Shown piece after piece: positions 1-11,116 of a stretch of DNA of 64,000 nt (its first letter is position 1; each line of letters begins with the position of its first letter). The notes beneath the pieces are model-generated. The model did not search any database. It was not told the DNA's origin and saw only the letters and a list, made by a program, of their open reading frames with translations. The stretch is from Apium graveolens (Eukaryota > Streptophyta > Magnoliopsida > Apiales > Apiaceae), in the NCBI RefSeq assembly GCF_009905375.1, contig NC_133657.1, positions 63,736,503-63,800,502 of the forward strand, read 5' to 3'. The translations under genes and the position numbers were made by a program.

Positions 1-289
1 GAAATTACAGCAACCTAACAATAGAAAATTCCATTACAACAGAGGAAAGATCCAAAAAATATCAAAACAAAGACCATCGACAGGAAATAGAAAGCCTTAG
101 CATAATAAACAGAAAAACCAAGCTAAGCAAATGATATACGGAGATTAAAATTTAAGAGATCAAAGCCTTATGACATCCAACAAAAGGTTTGTAAAAATCC
201 TTACAACCACGTCCAAAATAAAACCACAAGTCTGAATCAAAAGAAACCAACATTACATAATAATAGAACCTGGACATATCCAGGGAAAT

Positions 290-2506
290 TTAAGCGTTAT
301 CCATGGCATCAGTGGCTTCGTTAAAAGGAAGAATCGGTGCAGACCCAACAACACCCCGAATCCTACCTTGCTCTTTCTTCAGGTAATCCTTCCAGCGATC
401 ACTGGCCACTTCGAAACCTCGTGCCTTCATACGCTTCCAGCATTCGCGGTAACCTTCTCCAAAAAGTTGAAGAGACTCCTCCAACGAGGCCAACACATCT
501 TTGTTCTCTCCCAGCTCCTTCTTCACAGCATCTCGGGCCTCAACAATGGACTCCAACACCTCTCCATGTTCAACTTTCGGCGTAGAAATCTTTGAGTTCG
601 CTTCAGCTAAGTCAAGAACTTGTTTCTTCACAGTGAGAGATAAGGAACTACATTCGTTAGAGAGGTTCGTATTCTCATGCAACAGACTTGATATCTTCAA
701 GGAAATGGTCTCCTGGTCACAGGTCAAACCAGTCAACTGACCCTCTAAAGCCGATTTCAAAATTTTTAAATCAAGTACCTCAGTTTGAAGCTTCAACACC
801 TCGTCAGCATCAACAAATAAGCTATTAGACTCAGTAGTTTCAAGCTCCAACATAATCTACAATAAAAACAAAAGATTCACTTATGAATACAAATAAAAAA
901 TTAATTCAAAAATAGAGGCAACAAAAATAATATTCTTAAACGGAAAGGAGACAAAAGAAAAAAGCGTGCACAAGGGAAAAAGGAAAAACCTTCTTAGAAT
1001 ACTCATGACATGCCACGAGGAATCGGGGCCTTGGACGTCCTAAGCCCTCGACGCCTTGAGACAATCCAGCAGTAACAATCTCTTTTCCATTATCTAAAAC
1101 TCGATCCTTAGAAACAATAACTCTACCATCCGGCCCATCTTTCTTCGATATCGCCAACCCCGCCGATGCCGGGTCGCTATCCTCAAGAACAACCACCCTC
1201 GATGCATCCTTGTGCTTCTTATGGTTGTGGGAGCGAGAAGACCCATGGTCACGATGTGTCTTCTTTTCTAGTCGAAGCTACATCCCCCTTTGGGTCCTTC
1301 ACAACAACCCCCAGCTTGTCAGGCAAATCTCCGGCTCCAGTGTTCACAGGAAACTTTCCCAAATCACCTTCCTTTTCACCAGCATCGCTAGCACTAGAAG
1401 CAACAATTCCAGTCTTCTTCTTAGCCAGCAACTTCAAAAAACTCTCAGAAGGCATTTTCAATTGAGAATTCACCAGCAGCCGAAGCTTTGGACCATCAAC
1501 TGAAAAATAGGTGTAAAATGATTAGTAAAAAAATACAAGACGTCGTATGAGATAAAAAACATATAAATACAAAATTTAAAGGCAAGCCTAAAAAGAACTT
1601 TTTATCTTACGAGGTTACATAAAAACTGAATATCCGAAAATGACGAGGCTTTGAATCGTGAAACATGACCACAAAACTCAGCCAAGTCTATAGCCGTCAT
1701 AGACCCAGTCTCACTAAGAACCTTCAGGGTCTCAGAAGATAATCGACTCCACGGAGACACTTCAGCAACCTCACACCCTTCATACCACGCCCACCTTGAG
1801 TGCTACCCAGAGTTCGATGAAGGCGTGCTCACCAGCTTAGGACAACCAGGTTTAGCATCAAAATACACTTGAGCCCCTGTCGACTTCAACTGGTACAGAG
1901 AGAAGAAAAGGTCAAGGGTCGGTTCCATACCAAGCTCGCTGCAATGCGCAATTATACCATTCAACTGAAGCACCAAGTTTGGTGATATTTGGCATATCCC
2001 ACAGTTCAGAAGCTTCAGCACACGAAGAAAGAATGGATTCATAGGCAACCTAAAGCCATACACAAACCACAAGTCTAGAATGGCCTGTAAACCAGGACGA
2101 GGTGAATCCCACATCCGGTCACCGACGCTAGGCGCAGTAACAGTATACCCTCAGAGAAAGAGCAAGAACCAGATAAAAAACTCATGTCCAAGGGAACCTT
2201 ATGGTATATACTAGCGGCATTGTAAGGTCGCTGAGATCGAAAAAACTTGACTTTACTATCCAGGACCATCGCCCCCACGTCGGTATCAAATATCAAATCC
2301 ACATCTCCACTCTTGTCGGTTCTTGAAACAACTCCAACACCTTCTCCCCAAGTGTTTCCAGTCAATTCAAAATCTTCTCCAAACGCCGAGAAACCTACAG
2401 AACCCCCCATTGGAGTCTGAACTGAACCTAAAGGTCCTAACCCACTAAACTTATTTTCTGACCTGGAAGACCGACTGTCACCACCACTACCCAATGACTG
2501 ACTCAT
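290..2506 (-). pseudogene. Decayed multi-exon antisense ORF of a TAT/Ogre-like gypsy element
   Basis: Reading frames on the minus strand run 2506-2075, 2114-1803, 1473-1249, 1196-936 and 853-290. The stretch around 2114-1803 (a Trp-Asp-Ser-Pro start, then a region reading LELGMEPTLDLF-like) resembles the 'putative gypsy type transposon' or Transposase_28 domain. The last exon is Leu/Glu/Lys-rich and looks coiled coil. Two introns have good signals: 1500-1610 (GTAAGA to TTTTTCAG) and 857-989 (GTTTTT to TTGTAG). The second joins phase 0 in frame. Frameshifts near 2140, near 1200-1250 and at the first intron show decay. It lies antisense to the polypurine tract and LTR start at 2885-2900, as reported for extra antisense ORFs of TAT-lineage elements. 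Its molecular role is unknown. I infer a pseudogene. The domain assignment is from memory of the family. Confidence 0.55.
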
Positions 2507-2884
2507 AATCGGAAAATAACGAATTACACAAACCTATAGAACTAAAATGAATTAAAGAGGTAAATACCTACAACGGATGCAACAGAGGAAACAACTCTTC
2601 CTCCGTCAGAGATTCTCCGGATAATCAACCCTTTGCAAGAGAAAGAACCAGAAAATCTATAAGCGATTAAAAGAAAGTAATTGTAAAGAAAAGACCTTTG
2701 AACTGAAGATAAATATAAACGAGAAAACCTTTTGATTCCCAAGAAACTGCAATCAACAATAGGGGAAGTTGAAGAGGCAAAGGTGTTTCCAAGATAAAGA
2801 AGCCAGAGAGTTTAAATTTTTTTAAAGGTTTAAGCGGCAAAACTACTCTACTGGACAAAGACCAAAATCTAGAAGATTTAATAG
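2507..2884. other. Untranslated leader of the antisense ORF, no coding evidence
   Basis: This is the 5' side of the antisense gene, between its first ATG (2506) and the polypurine tract of the host element. The minus strand holds pyrimidine-rich stretches and a possible short first exon. Only short open frames occur and none looks like a known protein. Confidence 0.4.
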
Positions 2885-2899
2885 TTTAGGGGGGACTAT
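2885..2899 (+). promoter_or_regulatory. Polypurine tract of a TAT/Ogre-like element
   Basis: A TTTAGGGGGGACTATT block stands directly before a TGTTAGGGCCC start. This is the usual order of polypurine tract and 3' LTR in a plus-strand gypsy element. It fixes the element's direction as opposite to the gene at 290-2506. Confidence 0.6.
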
Positions 2900-3045
2900 T
2901 GTTAGGGCCCAAGCCCAATAGGGATACGAGGCCCAATAAGAATAATACAAGTCCACTAAGGAATATTATAAATAGGACTACCCTCACTTATAAGAGGTTG
3001 GATATTGAAATTAGGGACTAGATTGTGGGTCAATAATCTATTTTA
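2900..3045 (+). repeat. Start of a 3' LTR, truncated
   Basis: The sequence starts TGTTAGGGCCCAAGCCC and continues with GGCCCAATAAG-type text common in plant TAT-lineage LTRs. It changes to LINE/RNase H-like sequence at about 3045. The right edge is approximate because no second LTR is present for comparison. Confidence 0.4.
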
Positions 3046-3735
3046 ATTCCCTGATCATGTTAAGAAGGTCTGGGAGAAAGTGATGCTCTGGTGGGGAATA
3101 ACGGGCAATTGGAGAGCCCTCATGGTAATTTTTGGAATCTATCTGATAAGTATAAGAATGCGTTGGTCAAGAAATCAGGTAGCCTTTGAAAAAGAGTTGT
3201 TAGTGTGGATTCTGAGATTTTCTTAATCAAAATAAGATATAAAAAAGATGGTGTGAAGCTTCTGTCCTTGTTGAACACGGAAGGTTTTTTGTTGTTCGTG
3301 TCCAAAAGCAAGCCATGAATTTATATCATACTCCAGAACTTAAACTGTGTGGATTTACAGATGCATCTAGTAGCAGGTTAATTCAGAATTTTGGTAAGGT
3401 GGGTATAGCAGGTTTTGTTAAAGATGCTGGAAACAAGATTTTTTTTTTTTTCAGGACCTTCATTTGCAGAGAATGTTGCAAGTGCAGAATTGCAGGTACG
3501 TAGTATTGTTTCTAATATCTTAATTATCTTGCAGTGCAGCAACAGGCAAGACAACACGTGTGTACTTTGCATGGATAGTCAAGAAGCTGTTGCTTATCTA
3601 ATGAAGATTAAAGCATGTGTCCTAAATCCAGAACAATTAGATGTGAATATTCGAGATTTTATTAATAAACCTGGTACTTGTTTTAGGAAAATAAACAGGA
3701 ACATAAATGTTGTGGCTGATCGGCTTGATTTGTAA
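3046..3735 (+). pseudogene. LINE-type RNase H (RVT_3-like) pseudogene
   Basis: Open stretches at 3315-3503 and 3415-3735 overlap in different frames. The first carries LKLCGFTDAS followed by a GKVGIAGFVKDAGNK block. The second continues with FAENVASAELQV, a later CMDSQEAVAYL block and a C-terminal NVVADRL. These match the order of the plant RNase H-like domain found at the end of LINE ORF2 and in related genes (first acidic residue, Glu in AEL, Asp in DSQ, then the C-terminal VAD). A run of 12 T at about 3440 marks one frameshift. Upstream (3046-3300) are a WW.TGNWRAL-like stretch and a RRWSRNQVAFEKE-like stretch, as in the linker before RNase H. The copy is broken and probably inactive. Confidence 0.5.
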
Positions 3736-5612
3736 GGCCCAAGTCTGGTCTTGATCTGAGGGGGTCCATTTATAGTTACATTAGGGTTATAGATATTATA
3801 ATTAGTGCTCTTATGTTAAATAATAACTATTGGATTATTAATTTCAACATGAATGTGACTGTGGCTAAAAGGAACTGAAATGAGCTGGCTATTTATTTGG
3901 CTGAACATGGAGCTTAAAGTTATGATCAAATGGTGGTGCTTGAGCAGCAGTTTGGTACAGTTCTAGAAATCTGGCACCTTTGGGCGGTTTAGGAGTAGAT
4001 TTTTGGAAGCCAAGATGCAGTTGTTAATGACAATAATGCTCAATAAGATTGTGAAGATGGTAATAGGAATGAGGTAGTTGGCAATCAGCTGTAATATGTG
4101 CATGAAGTGATTGCAGTCTGCAGGAATGCGTGATGGTTTGGCTTTTAGTATTTTGTCATGTTTGATTTGATTTTTGGGTAAATTGTTTTAATATGTCTTG
4201 GGTAGGTTTATTAGTTTGTGGATTGAATTTCAGTAGCAATCTTCTAAAAGGTTGGCCCCTAAAAAAAGACTAAACATAATTAATATGAATTGAGAAACTA
4301 AATAATTAGGCGGAGAGTATTGTATTTATTTGAATTGAGAAATTAAATAATTAGGTGATATATACGAGGTAAAACAAAATAGGTGCATAGGTGCAGTATA
4401 GGGTATTTTTGTTAATACAATAATAAACTCACATTAAATCAACTTTTAACCTCATCTAAAAATTAACTTTTCATGAAATCATAAATATTATTTTTTTAAA
4501 TATAAATTATCAATAAAATTATAATATTATCTTTTTCAAATAACTCTTAATTGGTTAAGTATTCATCTTATTAAAATAATATTTTTTTAAGGTATCATTG
4601 GAAATATTATATATATTTTTAATAAAATAATAAACTCTTTATAATAATATTTTTTTAAGATACCGAAACTAAATAGGTTTAACTGATCTAAAAAATTGTT
4701 ATTACTTTAGATATGTTTAATTGTTTTAAAAAATCGTTAATATATGTTGTAATAATATAATTAACATATCATGTAAATTTTTAAATAAAGAAAATTAATT
4801 ATTTAGTTTAAAATAATTTTTTTCAAAAAATATATAATATTATAAAATATTACTACTATCCTATCAAGGTTTTAAACCACTACATACTAATTTACAAGCG
4901 GCGGGATGTTATATAAATATTATAATACTAAAGAAATATAAATGGATATAACAAAATATTATTTAAGTTCAATTTTAATATGACAGTTTCTTTATATATT
5001 AAAAAAAATATCATGATTATAGTTTTATATTGAGTGTACCAAATATTTAATATTTAAAATCAAACTTGTGTGTTTAATATGTGGTGGTCTGAATAGAACA
5101 TGACATTGTTAACAAAAATTTTATTTTTAGCATTAAATTTAGTATTCTAAATTTGTATGTTAGTATCCAACATGAAATCACCAAGATAATATGTTTATCT
5201 ATACTAACTATTAGTATAATAACTTTGTTTGTTAAGAATTTCTTAAAATTTTCACCACCTTTCAAAAAATATTCATATTTATTTTATTTAACAAATAAAT
5301 AAAACACATATATATGAAACATATTTACAAACTTTATTATATTATTTCAATTAAAATATTTATTATTTGTCTTCAACTTCTTCCTAAATTCTGGTATTCA
5401 AAGTCAAACATTTTAAAATTTAATAAATTAAAAGGTTATAAGTTTGGAAATTTCAAATTTTAATATTATTTTAAAGAGAAATTGACATCACAAAATGATT
5501 TACAATAAATAGGAAACAAACAAGATTCAATAATAAATTATTTAATCAAATTAAATAAAATTTTAATTTTAAAAAAAATATTATATCACAAATAAAATAA
5601 CATGTATTAAAA
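3736..5612. other. AT-rich intergenic spacer
   Basis: No coding frame or RNA gene is apparent. From about 4260 the sequence is very AT-rich with many short A and T runs. The text near 4190-4265 (ending in AAAAAAAG) could be the 3' tail of the LINE remnant to the left. The right edge is the target duplication of the intact LINE. Confidence 0.6.
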
Positions 5613-5627
5613 TTAATTCACCTGTAT
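5613..5627. repeat. Target site duplication of the LINE, left copy
   Basis: TTAATTCACCTGTAT, repeated exactly at 11057-11071. On the plus strand it is followed at once by a run of T, which is the poly(A) tail of the minus-strand element. Confidence 0.9.
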
Positions 5628-5652
5628 TTTTTTTTTAATCAAAGGAAATTCA

Positions 5653-8600
5653 TTAATAATGTAAACTTTCAGACAATAGTATCTCCAACAAATGACTTGG
5701 AGGAGATGGAAAATCACAGAAACTGTTTACATCACAGGGCATTCTCGCCATATAATGGGCTACCCTGTTCGCTTTGTTTCTGATAAATCTAACAGCTAAT
5801 CTTTCTTGTCCTTGGAGAAGATCCCTGCATTGCTGTATCATATGGCCAAACTCCAGTCTGTTTTCCTTCGGGTGCTGCAGCTCTTGAACACTAACCAAAG
5901 AATCACTTTCGATAATCACTCTCCCTGTTGTTCGCTCATTGGCCCATGTTAGAGCTTCAAGAATACCTAACAACTCTGCTTCAATAACAGGCACTTCACC
6001 TTCAATCTTCAACGTCTTCCCAACCATGTACTGGCCCCTGTGATTCCTTCCAACCATCCCCAATGCGAACCAATTCTGAGAGCTAGGCACAGCTGCATCA
6101 ACATTTATTTTCAAACAACCATGTTCAGGTGGTCTCCATATGCTATTATCTTCTTGTCTGACACTTCGCCCCGTTGTTCTTTGATGTCGTTTTTTGTTCA
6201 CTTCTTGCCACTCCTTGATTTGGTTTTTGCTTCCTTCCATAGTTGCTGCTGGTGTCATGACTTTGTTTTCAAATATATGTTTATTCCTCCTGTACCAAAT
6301 CCCTGATAGTGTAGTAGAGATAGTAACCAACTCTTCCTTAGAACCACTTGATAGTTTTTGAAGGAGCCATTCACTGCTATCTTCGATATTCCAGTTATCT
6401 ATACTAACTCCCATGTGCTGCCAGCAACTCCTGGCAAACTGACATTCAAAAAATAAATGTCGCAAGTGCTCAATCTCTCCCGTGCACATACTGCATATGA
6501 TTGGAGATTGGATACCTCTACTTCTCAGCCGAATTCTTACTGGCAACGTATTACGACAAAACCTCCATAAGAAAACTTTGGTTTTATGAGGGATCTCTAA
6601 CTTCCATATCACACTCCAGCCTCGTGATTGTTGAATATCATCTTATACTAGGTGATGTTGACACCACTGAAAGTAACCTGATTTTACCGTATACCTCCCA
6701 TCCTTCGAATGAGTCCAGGCCAACCTGTCTACTGTATACCTCTGGGGAATTCGAGTTTTTACAATTGCTGCAACATCCTCCTCACAGAAATGATAATTCA
6801 ACTTATCAATATTCCATGCCTTCATGTTCTCTAGGAAAAATTCACACACATAGGAATTCGAGACCTCTCCTACTACTTGTCTCATATCCACACAGTAGTC
6901 TTCTTTTGCTCTAATCCACCTATCCCCGACCATTTTAAAAGACTTTCCATCCCCTACTACCCACCTCAACCCTTTTTTTATTTCCTCCTTAGCCTCCAAT
7001 ATTCCTGACCAAGTATAACTGTCTCCCCCCTTTCTTGTTGCTTGTAGAAAATGACTATGAGGAAAGTACTTCGCTTTTAGTACTCTAGCTAACAAAGATT
7101 CTGGCTGGTTAACTAGTTTCCAGCACTGCTTCCCCAATAAAGCCATGTTAAATCCCTTTATGTCCCTAAAGCCCAACCCACCCTTGTTCTTTGTCATACA
7201 CATTCTCTGCCAACTCAACCATTTAATGCCTTTGGTACTTGCTGAATTGTTCTCCCACCAATACGCATTTAACACCGTTTGAATTTCCTCACAAATAGCT
7301 TTTGGTAACATAAAGCATGACATTACATATGACGGGATAGCTTGTAATACATTCTTTATCATAATAAGCTTACCAGCTCGAGATAGCATCCTCGTACTCC
7401 ACCCTTCAATTTTCTTGATCACTTGGTCCTTCAGGTACTGAAATACTTTCTTTTTAGAGCGTCCAATCAAAGAGGGAAGCCCTAGATATTTGCTTTCACC
7501 AATATCTTTTGTCACTCCCAGTACATTCTTGACCTCTACTTGCTTATCCGTTCTCACATTCGAGCTAAAGAAAATAGCTGATTTTTGATAGTTTATCGCT
7601 TGGCCTGAGTAAGCTTCATAACCATCTAGAATCCTTTTCACCACCCCTGCTTCATTGGTTGATGTATTAAAGAATAAGAAACTGTCATCAGCGAAGAGCA
7701 AGTGCGTGACTGCTGGGGCTGTGTTACAAATTTTGCACCCTTTAATTTTGTCTTCTTCGGCAGCTGATCTAAGGTCTTTAGAGAGACCTTCAACACACAA
7801 TAAAAACAAGTATGGAAACAAAGGGTCACCTTGGCGAAGACCACGAGTTGGAGTTATTGGCCCTATCATAGTATCCTGGAAAGCAATAGAATAGGACACC
7901 GTTGTAACACATAACAGCACCCATTTTATCCAACCTTCTGCAAAGCCCATGGCTCTCATTCTGTACCGAAGATAATCCCAATTTACTCGATCGTATGCTT
8001 TGCTTATATCAAGCTTTAACGCCACCCCACCATCTTGACCACTTTGCTTTCTTTTCATATAATGCAGCACTTCAAACGCTACAAGCACATTGTCTGTGAT
8101 GTTTCTACCAGGGACAAAGGCAGACTGCTCCTCAGAATTAATTTGAGGGAGAATTTTCTGCAGTCTGTTTGCTAAGGCCTTAGCAATAATCTTGTATATC
8201 ACATTACAGAGTGCTATCGGTCTGAGGTCTTTGGGCTCATCTACCATCTCCTTTTTAGGAATAAGGACAATGGTTGTATCATTGACTCCATCAGAAAACT
8301 GCCCGTTGTTTAGCCATTGACTGCAACACTTAAACACTTCTTTCCCAAGAATTTTCCAGAAATGTTGAAAGAAGGCCGGGTTAAGACCGTCCGGACCCCC
8401 TGATTTATCTGGATGCATATCTTTAATAGCTTTGGTGAACTCTTCACAAGTTAGATCAGCTGTGAGCATTTCATTCTGAGAAGAAGATATACGAATTGTG
8501 TCTGTAGTACTTGGCATATCAGTACTTCTATTGGATTCCGTAAAGACCTGCTTAAAGTAATTCAATAGTATAGAACACATACCATCATGACTTGAGACTA

Positions 8601-9735
8601 TCTTACCATCCTCTGTTTTGAGCTGAGAAATATGATTTAGCTTCTTCCTACTTGATGCAGCTGCATGAAAATAGCGGGAGTTTGTATCACCCTCTTTGAG
8701 CCAAAAGTTTTTTGCCCGTTGCTTCCAGTAGGTTTCCTCGTGAGCTAACAACTCATTCATCTTTTCTTTTTCATCAAAATAGAGCTGGACACCATCATCG
8801 TCTTCTCTATCTTTTAGCTCATCTATAATCTGTTTTTGCCGAACTATTTTCTCCCTGAACTTATTAAAAAAGTCTCTCCCCCATCGAGCCATATACTTGG
8901 AGAGTTCACTCAACTTTGGGATCAATTGAAGTGCAGGAATTTGATGCCAATAGTTCGTTATATCCTCATGAAAGTTTGCCTCTTTCAACCATGTGTTCTC
9001 GAACCTAAATCTGAACTGCTTCTTTGACATGGCTGTGCTTATCAACTCTAACTTTATTGGGTCGTGGTCTGAAGAAGTGACATGAAACACTGACAACGTA
9101 CACAACGGAAATTTACTCCACCAATCCTCGTTTGCAAAGCTTCTATCCAATCTCTCTCTAACCCAGTTTGAGGTGCCTCTACTCTTCTCCCAGGTGAATT
9201 CACCTCCTTTAAGATCCAATTCGATCAACCCACTGTCTTCAACTGCTTTACGAAAGCCTTCTCTTAAGCTATAAGGGTGCTCATTCTTCCCCTTCTTGTC
9301 ACTAATATACAGCAGGTCGTTAAAATCTCCCATCACACACCAAGGTAACTGAGAACTAGCAGACAAAGAGCGAAGCAAGTCCCATGAATCTTGTCTCCTC
9401 TCTCTTTCTGGGAACCCATAGAAGCACGTTAACCTCCATCTATCTCCTGATCTTTCCTGGACTATGACATCGATATGATTATTAGAAGACCCAAACACAG
9501 TACAATTGATCTTTTTATTCCAAAAAATTACTAGACCTCCTCCTCTACCTTGTTTCTCTACTAAGAAATAGTTTGAGAATCCAATTTTTGCCGCCAAAGC
9601 TACAATTTTATTACTATCTGCTAGGGTTTCTGATAAATACAAAATATCAGGCTTATGAGACTTGATCATCTCTTTCAAATGACGAACTGTGCGAGTTGAA
9701 CCCACTCTTCGACAGTTCCAGGCAATGGCATTCAT
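5653..9735 (-). pseudogene. LINE ORF2: endonuclease, reverse transcriptase, RNase H with one in-frame stop
   Basis: The frame opens at ATG 9735 and runs 1,030 codons to a TAA at 6645-6643. It then continues in the same frame for about 330 more codons to 5653, giving roughly 1,360 codons, a normal length for plant L1 ORF2. Residues 1-230 are an apurinic-type endonuclease with GDFN (136-139) and SDHD (about 222). The reverse transcriptase covers about 480-750, with IPKK, an LDISKAYDRV block, GLRQGDPL and the catalytic FADD at 681-684. After the stop come a Cys/His zinc-binding linker (CSMC...H...C) and an RNase H with INVDAA and ESDS. ORF2 starts inside the stop of ORF1 (shared ATGA), suggesting stop-restart translation. 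The TAA would remove the linker and RNase H but leave endonuclease and reverse transcriptase whole. Confidence 0.9.
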
Positions 9736-10963
9736 TTTGAATGGCTGGCTTGCCTAGCAAGCTCAGCCGGACTTGGATACCTGGTGACTGACAAATCCTC
9801 ATTAGAAATGACAATCCCTTGTTGTAGATACTTAGCCTGAACCTCCTCTATTTTCTCTTTCTCTGATGTGTCAATATCCATGAGGCCCACTTGATTCGAT
9901 GTTCCCCTCCTACGTTTACGGTCCTCCAGTTGGATAAATTCACTAACCTCCTCATTTTGCTCATACACCAGATTTGTCGTTGATTTAAATCCCTCTAAAT
10001 TCGCTTCTTTTAAGGCCAAATACTTATCCTTTCCATCCATATAGGTTGTCCCAGTTTCTTTCCTATAATCACTCCCCACCCTGATATCCTGCCTCTGATT
10101 TGAATTTTCCCCCTTGATTCACGCTGTTTGTTATACTCCCCTCCAATCCTCTCCTCCCACGTGTCATCACCTTCATCCCTCAGCCACTTACTCTGTGTTT
10201 GCCCCGCCACCCTACGCGGTGGTGCACGGAGCCACCGTCCCCATTCCTTCACTTTCTCATCACCTCCAGTTATATTCATTCTACAAAATCTATCTGTATG
10301 GCTCACCAGACCACAAACGAAGCAAAATTCTCCCAACCTTTCGTATTTGCAATCGACAATAAACTCCGTTCCATCCTTTTTGATGATTTTCTTCTTCCTC
10401 TTTAATGGCTGGCGAACATCAATCTTTATTCTTACTCTCATACATTCTCTCCAAATTGATGCGTTATTTTTTGCATCATATTCCAAGAACTCACCGAAAA
10501 AATTCCCTAACTGCTTCCCCACTGTTTCCTTCATGTATCCCATTGGTAGATTAAACAGTTGAATCCAAATACTTACAAAGCAAGGTGATATATTCGCTGG
10601 GTTTTCTCCTGTTCCAACTTTCTCCAGGGCTAGCATTGCGTTGTCGAACGACCAAGGACCTCCGTTTGTGACCCATTGCATATCTTCTTTTCTAAAGAAT
10701 TGAAAAAGAAACATGCCTTGATCCAGATCTTTTATGTTTACGCCCATGGTTGGCCTCCAAACATCCGCTAACCTTGACTTCATCATCTTCGTGTTGATAC
10801 TTTTTTCAGTCAGCAATCTCCCTACAAGGCATAGTTCATATCTGTTGGTACTATCGTCCACATCTCCTTCCAACACAAAGCCAGCATTTTCCTCCTCGTC
10901 GATAGCCATGTTTTGCATCCGCTGATTGATATCCTCATTATCCTCCATTTGTGCCCAGAACAA
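9732..10963 (-). pseudogene. LINE ORF1: gag-like RNA-binding protein with one frameshift
   Basis: Two overlapping frames, 10963-10010 and 10079-9732, form one gene of about 410 codons. The first part matches the DUF4283-like domain at the start of plant L1 ORF1 proteins (a LVGRLLTEK start and later WVTNGGPWSFDN). It then has a CX2CX4HX4C knuckle (CFVCGLVSHTDRFC) and a basic Arg-rich stretch. The second part carries a short acidic/basic tail ending at the TGA shared with the ORF2 start. The downstream frame is offset as expected for loss of one base. The likely place is the homopolymer pair at 10105-10113 (GGGGGAAAA on the coding strand). ORF1 coats the element RNA in this family. Confidence 0.82.
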
Positions 10964-11056
10964 CTCTCACAATATTTCAATTAATTTGAATATGGAGAGA
11001 AACAAGAAAAACTCTCACATAGGTTGGAGAGAAAAATAGAACATTAGAACAGTATC

Positions 11057-11071
11057 TTAATTCACCTGTAT
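11057..11071. repeat. Target site duplication of the LINE, right copy
   Basis: An exact copy of 5613-5627. It marks the 5' end of the minus-strand LINE at 11056, so the 5' end is complete or nearly so. Confidence 0.9.
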
Positions 11072-11111
11072 TATTAGATGCTCAAATTTAATTTGAACAT
11101 CTCGCCTAGCC

Positions 11112-11116
11112 TGAAT
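11112..11116. repeat. Target duplication of gypsy element D, left copy
   Basis: TGAAT directly before the LTR start TGTTACGACC. The same five bases follow the right LTR at 33068-33072. Confidence 0.85.

Larger units (their letters stand above)
5628..11056 (-). mobile_element. Full-length L1-type LINE (non-LTR retrotransposon)
   Basis: About 5.4 kb on the minus strand. It has a 5' UTR rich in CT (about 10964-11056), ORF1 with a nucleic-acid-binding domain and zinc knuckle, ORF2 with endonuclease, reverse transcriptase, a zinc-binding linker and RNase H, a very short 3' UTR and a poly(A) tail (T run at 5627-5636 on plus). A perfect 15-bp duplication flanks it. RNase H at the end of ORF2 is typical of many plant L1 elements. 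The perfect duplication and only two obvious coding lesions suggest a fairly recent insertion. Confidence 0.93.

Noticed and set aside
3497..3535. A 39-bp intron-like GTACGT...TTGCAG inside the RNase H remnant
   Set aside because: Too short for a plant intron, and the frame is open through it with family-like residues.
10105..10113. Programmed -1 frameshift site in LINE ORF1
   Set aside because: The bases do not form the canonical XXXYYYZ heptamer in frame; a deletion in a homopolymer is simpler.
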